Below are positions 25,150 through 32,760 of a stretch of DNA of 64,000 nt, one piece after another. The notes under the pieces were generated by a model. It was given only the letters and a program-made list of their open reading frames with translations, had not been told where the DNA came from and did no database searches. The stretch lies in NCBI RefSeq assembly GCF_000281895.1, contig NZ_CM001558.1, forward strand, positions 5,956,556-6,020,555. The letters run 5' to 3'. Both the position numbers and the translations under genes were made by a program. Source of the DNA: Pseudomonas fluorescens Q2-87. GTDB lineage: Bacteria; Pseudomonadota; Gammaproteobacteria; Pseudomonadales; Pseudomonadaceae. The stretch's first letter is position 1. Each line of letters starts with the position of its first letter.

Positions 25150-26853
25150 CTACTCCTCGTCCTGCCCACCAACGTACGCTTTGTACGCCTGCCTTTCATG
25201 AGTCGGCTTGGACGGAAATGCCAACTGAATCTGCCTACTTTTCACCATTCCATTCAGGTACTGCTGACGGAGGGCATCTGGACTGCGCTTTACCAAATTA
25301 GCCAACACGTTGAGCGTCAGATAGTGCTCCTTGCATAGGGTGATAATCACCTGTTGCATACGATCCTTTTGCATGCGCTCTCGATTGCGCGGCTCCTCAG
25401 CCAGTATTTCGAGCTTTTCTCGAAACCCTACATCAAGCCTGTCCAAATCATCGATCAGCGGCGCGTCAATATGATCGCTCAACAAGCAGCCATCATCGTT
25501 TCGCTGCATATCCAGCTCGACCTTATGTTCGGAGCTACCTGCGTTATGTTCGGAGCTAGCCCCGTTATGTTCGGAGCTGCCGGCGTAATGTTCGGAGCTC
25601 TGTAGCGGACCTGCGAACACTTGCTCCGGCGTAGGCAGTTGCTCACCCGGCAGGTGATAAATCATGCCCCGTGAGCGCCCGTCGGGCACAAGGAATCCCT
25701 CGCGTACCAACCGCGCAAGCAGTTGGCTCAAGTCATGAGCATGAGTATCACAAATCTCAAGAAGACGATTATGGCTGACCACCCGCTCAATCGCGGCCGT
25801 GGCCAAAATCAACCTGGCAGTATGTTCCAAGCTCTCGAAACGAACCCCAAATCGCTCTCGTAACTGCTCCACCACCCCTTCAGGAAGCAAGTCCAACATG
25901 CGAAGCTCAAGAAGGGTTTGCTCGGGCTCGGGCTTTTCATAAAGGGCTGGCGGTCGCCAATGCTGGCTGCGCCACCCGCTGTAGATTTTTGGAACCCCAG
26001 AACCACCACGCTCGCCAAGGCCTATAAGAAGAAACATTTGGTGCATTAGCCTGTTCCGGCAATCGCTGGTACCACCTTGCAACACCTGCTCAAGGGGTAA
26101 ACGCAAGCCGCCAGGATTGCGAAAGCCAAACAAGTCAGGACGCTTCACGACTAACACAGAAACCCGTCCGGTATAGTCGGCATGGACCAAGGTATTAACC
26201 AAAGCCTCGCGCAGAGCTTCATGTACCGGTGTGTCATCCTGGCGCTGATCACCTTTGAGAACGAACGGTACCTTTAGGTCCTCAACCAACTTGCGATAAA
26301 CCCGCCGGTAGAAATCAAACAGATTTCCTGACCAGGTTCCATCAGGGACGAGTCTATCCACCCAACGTAGTTCTGTTTTGGCGTGCGGCCGCTCCTGATA
26401 GTCCACAAAGTAATGCGGCACACTCTCTTGGATCGAAAGCCAGCGTCCGAACATCAGTAAACCTGCCAGAGTCAGCCCTTCGACTCCGTTCGCTCGGTCC
26501 TTTCGCCAGCCGCCTATCTGTCGAAGAAACTCAATCCCTTGGTGCTCCAGCGCTGGATGGCCTGGCTTTATGTCGCTAAGCATCTGGCGGTAGATACGCA
26601 GACTGTCCGGATCGATGTCTGCGAAGTCGTAATTTGGCAAAATCCGCTCGTCCCGACAGTCCTCCACTTGCTCTGCGAACATGCGGCGAACATCTTCCTC
26701 AGAGCAACGCCGATCACCCTCATGTAATCGACGATAAGTGTTACCTAGCGGCTGACCATTGAGAAATACTGGCTTCTGCTTACGCGAAGCCGCCGGGATT
26801 TTCACTTCAAGTACCTGCTTGCCCTCCAACTCTCTGACGATCCGCTTGTCCAC
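25150..26853 (-). CDS. ATP-binding AlbA_2/Schlafen-like protein, 5'-truncated
   Basis: 567 aa from a GTG at 26853 (gtg gac aag). It begins with what is normally the second half of an AlbA_2 (Schlafen-like) domain: VLEVKIPAASRKQKPVF, then NTYRRLHEGDRRCSEEDVRRM. The first 70-80 residues of that domain, with the conserved ERK-type motif, are missing, and an in-frame stop lies 19 codons upstream. The middle part has an HATPase-like stretch (EALREALVNTLVHADY) and GLGERGGSGVPKIYSGW, as in the ATP-dependent transcription-regulator relatives. A 21-bp repeat codes SSEHxAG four times near residues 418-443. It is probably a decayed or shortened gene; it could still be expressed from the GTG. Confidence 0.75.
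   Translation of the reverse strand: MDKRIVRELEGKQVLEVKIPAASRKQKPVFLNGQPLGNTYRRLHEGDRRCSEEDVRRMFAEQVEDCRDERILPNYDFADIDPDSLRIYRQMLSDIKPGHPALEHQGIEFLRQIGGWRKDRANGVEGLTLAGLLMFGRWLSIQESVPHYFVDYQERPHAKTELRWVDRLVPDGTWSGNLFDFYRRVYRKLVEDLKVPFVLKGDQRQDDTPVHEALREALVNTLVHADYTGRVSVLVVKRPDLFGFRNPGGLRLPLEQVLQGGTSDCRNRLMHQMFLLIGLGERGGSGVPKIYSGWRSQHWRPPALYEKPEPEQTLLELRMLDLLPEGVVEQLRERFGVRFESLEHTARLILATAAIERVVSHNRLLEICDTHAHDLSQLLARLVREGFLVPDGRSRGMIYHLPGEQLPTPEQVFAGPLQSSEHYAGSSEHNGASSEHNAGSSEHKVELDMQRNDDGCLLSDHIDAPLIDDLDRLDVGFREKLEILAEEPRNRERMQKDRMQQVIITLCKEHYLTLNVLANLVKRSPDALRQQYLNGMVKSRQIQLAFPSKPTHERQAYKAYVGGQDEE
25525..25608. repeat. 21-bp tandem repeat inside the AlbA_2-like gene
   Basis: Four copies of atgttcggagct-N9 start at 25525, 25546, 25567 and 25588. 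On the coding strand they give SSEH followed by three variable residues. The number of copies is likely to vary between strains, without a frameshift. Confidence 0.85.
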
Positions 26854-26856
26854 GCG

Positions 26857-26901
26857 GGTCCATCCAAGCGGGGCTGCAAAGCCGCCCTGCTTGGATGGAC
26901 C
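26857..26901. repeat. Large inverted repeat at the 5' end of the truncated gene
   Basis: Left arm ggtccatccaagcggggctgc and right arm gccgccctgcttggatggacc pair over 21 positions with two mismatches, around a 3-nt centre. It lies 4 bp before the GTG start. Confidence 0.8.
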
Positions 26902-27708
26902 TCACTTAAAAAATCTAAAGCCCACGCAACTGTCTGTGGAAAACCACTGATTTCCACCGGTGGATAATTTCATCCACAGCCGCAGAACTCCCGAAAATTC
27001 GAGCCTTGACCCGAATTATCCACAGGCGTAGAAAAGATCGGGCAAAGCGCTGTCGTTGACAGCAACCCAGGTAGTCAGAACCTTTAAGGCTACGCCACAC
27101 GGTGGTGGTTCTCCCAAAGTGCGATTAGCGTCCGGCGGCTCGCACGGTCACAGCGATGTGATGGATGCCTACTTTTATCAGTGTGCCCACTGCGGCAACT
27201 CATCCCCTTTCATAGCTGCCCTGCAGCAACCTATCCGCTTGTCCATTTCCTTGCGCCAACCTGCGCCCGTCTCTTTCTTCCGGAAAGAGACGGGCGCTCC
27301 TACCGCTGCTGCAGCCCAACTCGTACAAGGCTTTGCGGCATTCCCTCTCGTGACAATCGGCGTGACAAACACCGAAGTCACCAGCATCAGCGATGCCGAT
27401 GATGGTGCCGCAGCCCACGGAATGGACTGCACCTGACTGACAGTCAGGCATGCCCCGGTCACCGCATCACTACCTTCACTCGACTCAGGATCTCGCGGCA
27501 TTGGTCTCGTCAGCCAGTGCAGCCTCCACCCGCCCACTTCTTTGGAAGTGTTCAGGAGGTCAGATCATGAGATGCCCAACCGCCAGTCCTGCGTTAGAGG
27601 ACAACCCTCACAGGTCGCAGGGGCCTTGATCCCTGATAACACTCAACATTCGTGGCGGGATGACGTGAGGAAGGTTTGAAACTTTTTGGCTTCGAGAGGA
27701 GTTCGATC
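26902..27708. other. 807-bp region with a DnaA-box cluster and an unrecognised conserved-looking stretch
   Basis: 26935-27024 holds four DnaA-box-like 9-mers: tgtggaaaa (26935-26943), ggtggataa (26959-26967), tcatccaca (26970-26978) and the perfect TTATCCACA (27016-27024). From about 27056 to 27436 a 126-codon frame is open on the plus strand (starting MTATQVVRTFKATPHGGG) but it has no ribosome site I trust and no family I know. From 27437 to 27708 I see no feature beyond the ribosome site GAGAGGA (27694-27700) of the next gene. Confidence 0.5.
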
Positions 27709-28689
27709 ATGGCACTGGTAGGTAAACGTGGCGGGCGCAATTTTGGCTATGGCCGGCAACTGAGTTATGCCGGGCCGCAGGCGTTAAAAGACATGTTCGG
27801 CGGAGGGCATTACGGGACCGTCAAAGCGCACAGTGATCGTTGGCTGGCATTTGTACGATGGTGTCGGTCTGAGGATGGGCCCGGGTTTAACGATGCGAGG
27901 CAAATTGATTGGCGGACCTTGCTGGACTACGCCGGTCATCTGCGTCACCAAGTTGAACAAGGCGCTATCAGCATCGCCACCGCGCAAAACCGGTTGTCCA
28001 GCGTAAACCGAACCATGGCCGCACTTCGCGGTGATCAGTATGTGAAAGTGCCGAGTCCGAGCAAGACGCTGGGAATGCGGCGGAACAGTGTTCGTCGCTC
28101 GGTGCCGCAAGGCCAAGACCGCGAACACGTGAAGCGGATCGTCGACGTGCTCTGCGAACACCAAATGCCGCGTGCGGCGGCCATCGCCCAGCTGGCGCGA
28201 GCCACCGGCATGCGCTTGCGCGAGGCCATCTTGGCCGACCTTCCGCGCCTGCGAAGAGAAGCCGAACACTACGAAAAGATCAACATCCAGGATGGCACCA
28301 AAGGTGGCCGCGGCGGCGGAACCGCGCCTCGGTGGATCAGGGTGGATGACCATATTCGCGAAGCGCTCAGGTACGCCGAACAGGTCTCTCCCGACGGTAG
28401 CCGCAACCTGCTGGCACCGAACGAGAGCTACCTCGATTTCCAACCGAGTGTCATACGCCCCGCCCGAGACATCCTCCATACGCACAACCTCAAAGGCTTC
28501 CACGAATTGCGCGCGGCTTATGCATGCGAACGCTATGAGCAGATCACCCATCACCTAGCGCCCATCAACGGTGGCAGGGGCAGGCGCCTCGATCCATGCC
28601 TTGATCGAGAGGCACGCTTTCAAATCAGCTATGAGCTGGGACACGGTCGAATCGACGTGGTATCGGCGTACATCGGTGGTCGGGTATGA
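27709..28689 (+). CDS. Tyrosine recombinase, Integrase_1 type
   Basis: 326-aa protein with an N-terminal phage-integrase SAM-like domain (VKAHSDRWLAFVRWC near residues 35-50) and a catalytic domain with Arg in ATGMRLREAIL, the HELRAAY box (HxxR) and the final LGHGRIDVVSAYIG with the nucleophile tyrosine. All catalytic residues appear present. I start at the ATG at 27709 with GAGAGGA before it. Such 'integrase domain-containing' proteins occur in Pseudomonas ICE backbones, where their target is unknown. It is distinct from the P4-type integrase at 23818. Confidence 0.88.
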   Translation: MALVGKRGGRNFGYGRQLSYAGPQALKDMFGGGHYGTVKAHSDRWLAFVRWCRSEDGPGFNDARQIDWRTLLDYAGHLRHQVEQGAISIATAQNRLSSVNRTMAALRGDQYVKVPSPSKTLGMRRNSVRRSVPQGQDREHVKRIVDVLCEHQMPRAAAIAQLARATGMRLREAILADLPRLRREAEHYEKINIQDGTKGGRGGGTAPRWIRVDDHIREALRYAEQVSPDGSRNLLAPNESYLDFQPSVIRPARDILHTHNLKGFHELRAAYACERYEQITHHLAPINGGRGRRLDPCLDREARFQISYELGHGRIDVVSAYIGGRV

Positions 28690-28961
28690 ATAAACCATTC
28701 GATATGGAGATCTTCTTGGCTGGGGCACTGACTGGAGCACATGCCACACGAGAACGTCACATCCGCCAGGCCAAGACTATTCAAGCAGCCATTTCTGAAC
28801 GCTGGAACCGAGATAATCCATGGACATGGCAAAGAAAGCATCTCGTTTGGTTTTTGAACCACCACATGAACTCAAACTCGAAATCGACGCGCTACTACTA
28901 CCTGCTGACCACAAGCCTGATCACTCTGCGCCTAGGAAAATCCTGGAATTTTCAACGTTAG
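28686..28961 (+). CDS. Small helical partner of the Integrase_1-type recombinase
   Basis: 91-aa protein whose start overlaps the recombinase stop by 4 bp (ATGA), so it is translationally coupled. It starts MNKPFDMEIFLAGALTGAHAT and contains DNPWTWQRKHLVWFLNHH and STRYYYLL, a pattern I associate with the small proteins that follow Integrase_1 genes in ICEs. It resembles a core-binding SAM-like domain on its own. Its function is unknown; it may assist DNA binding. Confidence 0.7.
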   Translation: MNKPFDMEIFLAGALTGAHATRERHIRQAKTIQAAISERWNRDNPWTWQRKHLVWFLNHHMNSNSKSTRYYYLLTTSLITLRLGKSWNFQR

Positions 28962-29157
28962 CCGAATGCCAGCAACTGCGCGCTCTGTATCCCTAACTGG
29001 CAGATTGAGCCAGCCAACAATTTGATTGGGATTAGGGCGGACCTCTTGAGCCCCTGAACCTAACCTCTGTTGTTTGATAACCTCTATGTTTTACTGATGG
29101 ACTGAGGGTTGTAGCTCGAGGCTACAGGCTTCACCTGAGACGTAGAGGCTGAAGGCG
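28962..29157. promoter_or_regulatory. Leader of the primase/helicase gene
   Basis: 196 bp without a gene. It contains a hairpin tgtagc-tcgag-gctaca (29110-29126) about 30 bp before the GTG start, and GAAGG (29151-29155) as ribosome site. Confidence 0.5.
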
Positions 29158-31530
29158 GTGATAGACACTAGTCTGGTGGCGAAGCTAAGGGCTGAGAATG
29201 CAAGATTGGTTGCCTTGCTGGATGCTCATGGCATCGAATGGCGTCCGCCTGCTGAGCCAGTCAAGATAGCGATTGTCCAAGCAGAACAATCACAGCAACT
29301 CGATACTGATGGAAAGCTTGCCCTATTCCGAAGCTTGTTTCGTGGTAGGACGGACGTTTATCCCATCCGCTGGGAAAGCAAGGCAGGCAAATCAGGATAC
29401 GCACCCGCTTGCGCAAACGAATGGAAGCCTGGTGTTTGTGAGAAGCCCCGAATTAAGTGTGGCGACTGCGGTAACCGCCAGCTGCTTCCGCTGACCGATG
29501 AGGTGGTCTATCGCCATCTGGCGGGCGAAGTGGTCGTTGGTATCTACCCCCTACTCTCTGATGACACTTGTTATTTTTTGGCAGTCGACTTCGATGAGGC
29601 CGAATGGCGTGATGATTCCAAAGCTTTTGTACAGTCATGCCATGAGTTGAACGTCCCGGTGGCGCTGGAAATATCGCGCTCAGGCCAAGGGGCTCATGGC
29701 TGGATTTTCTTTGAGCGTAATGTTCCTGCCTGCGATGCGCGCCGCCTCGGTGCCGCAATCATCAGTCATGCCTGTGAGCGCACCCGCCAGTTGGCGCTCA
29801 GCTCCTATGATCGACTGTTTCCAAACCAGGACTATATGCCCAAAGGCGGCTTTGGAAATCTCATCGCGCTCCCTTTACAAAAGCGGGCCAGGGCCCAAAA
29901 CAATAGCGTTTTTGTAGACGACTCGCTTGAGCCTCATCCTGATCAATGGGCCTTCCTGGCATCGATTCAGCGCATGAGTCCAGAAGATATCCAGCCCGTT
30001 ATTATCCAGGCGATGGGTAATCGGGACCCTCTAGGGGTCGCCTATGTCGATGACGACGGTGATGCAGAACCTTGGAAAGATCGTGAATCGAGATCACGTA
30101 AATTGACATGCCCGTTGCCTGCTGCTGTCAACATCACGCTGGCTAACTTAATTTACTTTGAAAAGTCGGAATTGCCACAGCCATTGGCAAACCAGCTTGT
30201 CCGGCTCGCTGCCTTTCAAAATCCTGAGTTCTACAAAGCTCAGGCCATGCGCATGTCAGTGTGGAACAAGCCAAGGATTATCGGCTGTGCCCAGAACTTC
30301 CCCAAACATATTGCGTTACCACGTGGCTGTTTGGATGCTGCGCTGGAGCTTTTAGAGGAAAACGGGGTTACCCCTATTCTTAAAGACGAACGCTTCGCGG
30401 GCGACCCCATCGACGTGAGCTTTCTCGGGACCCTGCGTTCTGACCAAGAGGCTGCTGTCAGCGCAATGCTAAGTCATGACACCGGTATCCTCTGCGCACC
30501 GACAGCTTTCGGTAAAACAGTGAGTGCTGCTGCGTTGATTGCCGCACGTGGCATTAACACGTTGGTGCTTGTGCATCGGACAGAACTATTAAGGCAGTGG
30601 CAAGAGCGCTTGCAGGCGTTCTTGAGAGTCGGGAATGGTGTCGTTGGTACTCTTGGGGGCGGAAAAGCGAAACTTACAGGCATCATCGACATTGCCGTAA
30701 TGCAGTCGTTATCGCGAAAAGGCGAGATCAGCGATCAGGTAAAAAATTACGGCCAGATCATCGTTGATGAGTGTCATCACCTATCAGCAGTGTCATTCGA
30801 GGCACTACTGAGAAGCGCTACAGCGCGGTACGTACTGGGACTCACTGCAACCCCAGTGCGCCGAGATGGGCAGCAGCCCATTATTTTCATGCAGTGCGGA
30901 CCGATCCGACATTCTGCTGCTCGACCTGCGAGTGCGCCCCATGACCTCTCCGTCGTGCCTCGATTGCTGCCCAAACCAATAGTGGTCCCCGACGGCTTTG
31001 GGATTCAGGACGTTTTTCGGCGTCTAGCCGACGACTCTGAGCGGACAGCCAAAATCGTCTCGGAGATTGAGCTGGCGTACAACGAGGGTAGAAAAATTCT
31101 AGTGTTAACGGAGCGGACGGAACATGTGGATGCCCTTGAATTAGAATTGAAGCAGCGCGTGCATAACCTTTTCACGCTTCATGGGCGAGTGCCTAAGAAA
31201 CAGCGAACTTCCCGTATGCATGATCTTGAGTCCCTTCCCCCTGATGCTCCACGAGTGCTGCTGGCAACAGGAAAACTAGTAGGTGAAGGCTTCGATCATC
31301 CGCCGTTGGACACGCTGGTGCTGGCAATGCCCATCTCATGGAAGGGTATCCTTCAGCAATATGCGGGACGATTGCATCGATCGCATGCCGAAAAGGCCGA
31401 CGTGAGAGTGATCGACTTCGTTGACGAGGGTAATGTCGCGCTGATGAGGATGTGGGATAAGCGCCAGGCGGGTTACAAAGCGATGGGCTACCGCATGGCT
31501 GATTCCATGGCCACCATGGACCTACTCTAA
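29158..31530 (+). CDS. TOTE-type archaeo-eukaryotic primase / SF2 helicase fusion
   Basis: 790-aa protein from a GTG start. Residues 1-35 form a helical motif (AKLRAENARLVALLDAHGIEW). Residues about 60-290 form an AEP-fold primase domain of the TOTE conflict-system class, with a small Cys module (CGDCG), FLAVDFDEAEW carrying the metal-binding aspartates, SGQGAHGWIFF with the conserved histidine, and GNLIALPLQ. From about 420 follows a SF2 helicase: CAPTAFGKTVSAAALI (Walker A), IIVDECHHLSA (DEAH-like box), LGLTATPVRRDG, and QQYAGRLHRSHAEK (motif VI). The helicase is of the COG1061/UvrB-like type. No separate nuclease is seen. Such proteins are presumed anti-phage or mobile-element conflict factors; the exact action is unknown. 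Confidence 0.88.
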   Translation: MIDTSLVAKLRAENARLVALLDAHGIEWRPPAEPVKIAIVQAEQSQQLDTDGKLALFRSLFRGRTDVYPIRWESKAGKSGYAPACANEWKPGVCEKPRIKCGDCGNRQLLPLTDEVVYRHLAGEVVVGIYPLLSDDTCYFLAVDFDEAEWRDDSKAFVQSCHELNVPVALEISRSGQGAHGWIFFERNVPACDARRLGAAIISHACERTRQLALSSYDRLFPNQDYMPKGGFGNLIALPLQKRARAQNNSVFVDDSLEPHPDQWAFLASIQRMSPEDIQPVIIQAMGNRDPLGVAYVDDDGDAEPWKDRESRSRKLTCPLPAAVNITLANLIYFEKSELPQPLANQLVRLAAFQNPEFYKAQAMRMSVWNKPRIIGCAQNFPKHIALPRGCLDAALELLEENGVTPILKDERFAGDPIDVSFLGTLRSDQEAAVSAMLSHDTGILCAPTAFGKTVSAAALIAARGINTLVLVHRTELLRQWQERLQAFLRVGNGVVGTLGGGKAKLTGIIDIAVMQSLSRKGEISDQVKNYGQIIVDECHHLSAVSFEALLRSATARYVLGLTATPVRRDGQQPIIFMQCGPIRHSAARPASAPHDLSVVPRLLPKPIVVPDGFGIQDVFRRLADDSERTAKIVSEIELAYNEGRKILVLTERTEHVDALELELKQRVHNLFTLHGRVPKKQRTSRMHDLESLPPDAPRVLLATGKLVGEGFDHPPLDTLVLAMPISWKGILQQYAGRLHRSHAEKADVRVIDFVDEGNVALMRMWDKRQAGYKAMGYRMADSMATMDLL

Positions 31531-31732
31531 CTCTAACGTGATTGACAGTTGACACAGCAACGGCCCAACTCTCATAGACGAATGACCGGCCGCTGTGGGG
31601 GCAACTCCGGCCCTTCGCCGTTAGTCACGTCAAGCAAGATCCTCAGGCGCGCGAGGTCCTTGAGGTAGTTTTAGAGGTAGAATCGCACAGGTCTTTAAGT
31701 ATTAATCAGCTAACTCAATAACTTATTAGATC

Positions 31733-31750
31733 GTTCGACTCCTGGTGCCG
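31733..31750 (+). repeat. attR (copy of the tRNA-Thr 3' end)
   Basis: 18 bp identical to attL. The following bases caccat differ from the tRNA ggcaccat by the loss of one G. Confidence 0.85.
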
Positions 31751-31764
31751 CACCATACAAAACG

Positions 31765-31795
31765 AAGCCCTCGCAGAAATGCGGGGGCTTTGTTG
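31765..31795 (+). terminator. Terminator-like hairpin beyond attR
   Basis: Stem aagccc-cgca/tgcg-gggctt around gaaa with one bulged base each side, then ttgttgttt. Likely chromosomal DNA that followed a tRNA copy. Confidence 0.6.
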
Positions 31796-31962
31796 TTTCT
31801 GATGCTTGAAATTTCCAGAAAACAGATACGACCCACACCGCCTTGTCAGCATCGACAGACCAAACCTTGCTTGCGCGCCTGCTCGTTACAATTTCACGTT
31901 AGTGCGACGTTGACGGGTAACCGTCTGGGCAACACATCTTCCTGATGCCATCGCTTAAGGCG

Positions 31963-31994
31963 ATGGTGTCCACCTAAATTTAAGTGGACACCAT
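31963..31994. repeat. 32-bp near-perfect palindrome left of the IS66 element
   Basis: atggtgtccac / gtggacaccat arms of 11 bp with an inner palindrome taaattta; only the flanking C/A pair is unmatched. It ends 12 bp before the left IS66 end. Confidence 0.8.
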
Positions 31995-32020
31995 TTTTTA
32001 GCCTTTTTAAGCGGACGCCC

Positions 32021-32347
32021 ATGCCACAAGAACGTCGTTCCTATTCCAAATCCTTCAAGGCCCAAGTCATTGCCGAATGTGCGCAGCCTGACACCTCGAT
32101 TGCCAATGTCGCTTTGACCCACAACCTCAACGCCAATCTAGTCCATAAATGGATTCGGGTGCATGCGCAGAAAACTCTGGCGCTGCAAACCGCCTTCATC
32201 CCGGTCAAGGCAGCGCCAGCGGTGCATCAAGTCCTTTCTGCCACGATTAGGATCGAAGTGCCTCATTCAAAAGGCGTAGTTGTGGTGAGTTGGCCGACAG
32301 AAAATGCAGCGTCGTGTTCCGCTTTCCTACGAGACCTGCTTCGATGA
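32021..32347 (+). CDS. tnpA: IS66 accessory protein TnpA
   Basis: 108-aa small IS66 protein with a helix-turn-helix near residues 8-45 (YSKSFKAQVIAECAQPD then HNLNANLVHKWIR). It is thought to be needed for IS66 transposition, probably by binding DNA. The stop overlaps tnpB by 4 bp. Confidence 0.85.
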   Translation: MPQERRSYSKSFKAQVIAECAQPDTSIANVALTHNLNANLVHKWIRVHAQKTLALQTAFIPVKAAPAVHQVLSATIRIEVPHSKGVVVVSWPTENAASCSAFLRDLLR

Positions 32348-32679
32348 TCCGCGTCGACTCCATCTGGCTCGCCACCGAGCCCATGGACATGCGCGCCGGC
32401 ACTGAAACCGCGCTGGCGCGAGTTGTCGCGGTGTTCGGTGCGGCGAAGCCGCACTGTGCCTATCTGTTCGCCAACCGCCGCGCCAATCGCATGAAAGTGC
32501 TGGTGCATGACGGCGTGGGGATTTGGCTTGCCGCCCGGCGTTTGAATCAAGGACGCTTCTTCTGGCCGGGTGTGCGACACGGCTCAGAAGTTGAGTTGGA
32601 TGCCGAGCAACTTCAGGCCCTGGTGCTCGGTTTACCTTGGCAGCGCGTCGGTGCAGGCGGAATCATCTCGATGCTTTAA
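32344..32679 (+). CDS. tnpB: IS66 accessory protein TnpB
   Basis: 111-aa IS66 Orf2-like protein (WLATEPMDMRAGTETAL, then CAYLFANRRANRMKVLVHDG and GIWLAARRLNQGRFFWP). The family is required for IS66 transposition by an unknown mechanism. It is unrelated to the IS200/IS605 TnpB nuclease of the same name. Confidence 0.92.
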   Translation: MIRVDSIWLATEPMDMRAGTETALARVVAVFGAAKPHCAYLFANRRANRMKVLVHDGVGIWLAARRLNQGRFFWPGVRHGSEVELDAEQLQALVLGLPWQRVGAGGIISML

Positions 32680-32760
32680 GACCTGCCATGGCGCGCTTGC
32701 CAGCGCAATTGGCCCATCAGTCTGTCGCAGCCATGTGCCCTCTCTGGCAAAATCGGCGGT

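Larger units (their letters stand above)
31531..32006. other. Intergenic region with attR, a terminator and palindromes
   Basis: Contains attR (31733-31750), a hairpin aagccctcgca/tgcgggggctt with T-run (about 31765-31795) that would have served the intact tRNA, and a 32-bp near-perfect palindrome (31963-31994). A smaller hairpin ccatcgc-ttaa-ggcgatgg lies just to its left. No gene is recognised. Confidence 0.65.

Noticed and set aside
25525..25608. 21-bp repeats considered as a CRISPR array or operator
   Set aside because: In frame inside a coding region and translated as a regular SSEH motif.
27056..27436. 126-codon plus-strand frame in the island
   Set aside because: No family, no convincing ribosome site; kept only as part of the unexplained region.
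32344..32679. TnpB name taken as an IS200/IS605 RNA-guided nuclease
   Set aside because: 111 aa with IS66 Orf2 motifs; unrelated to the RNA-guided TnpB.
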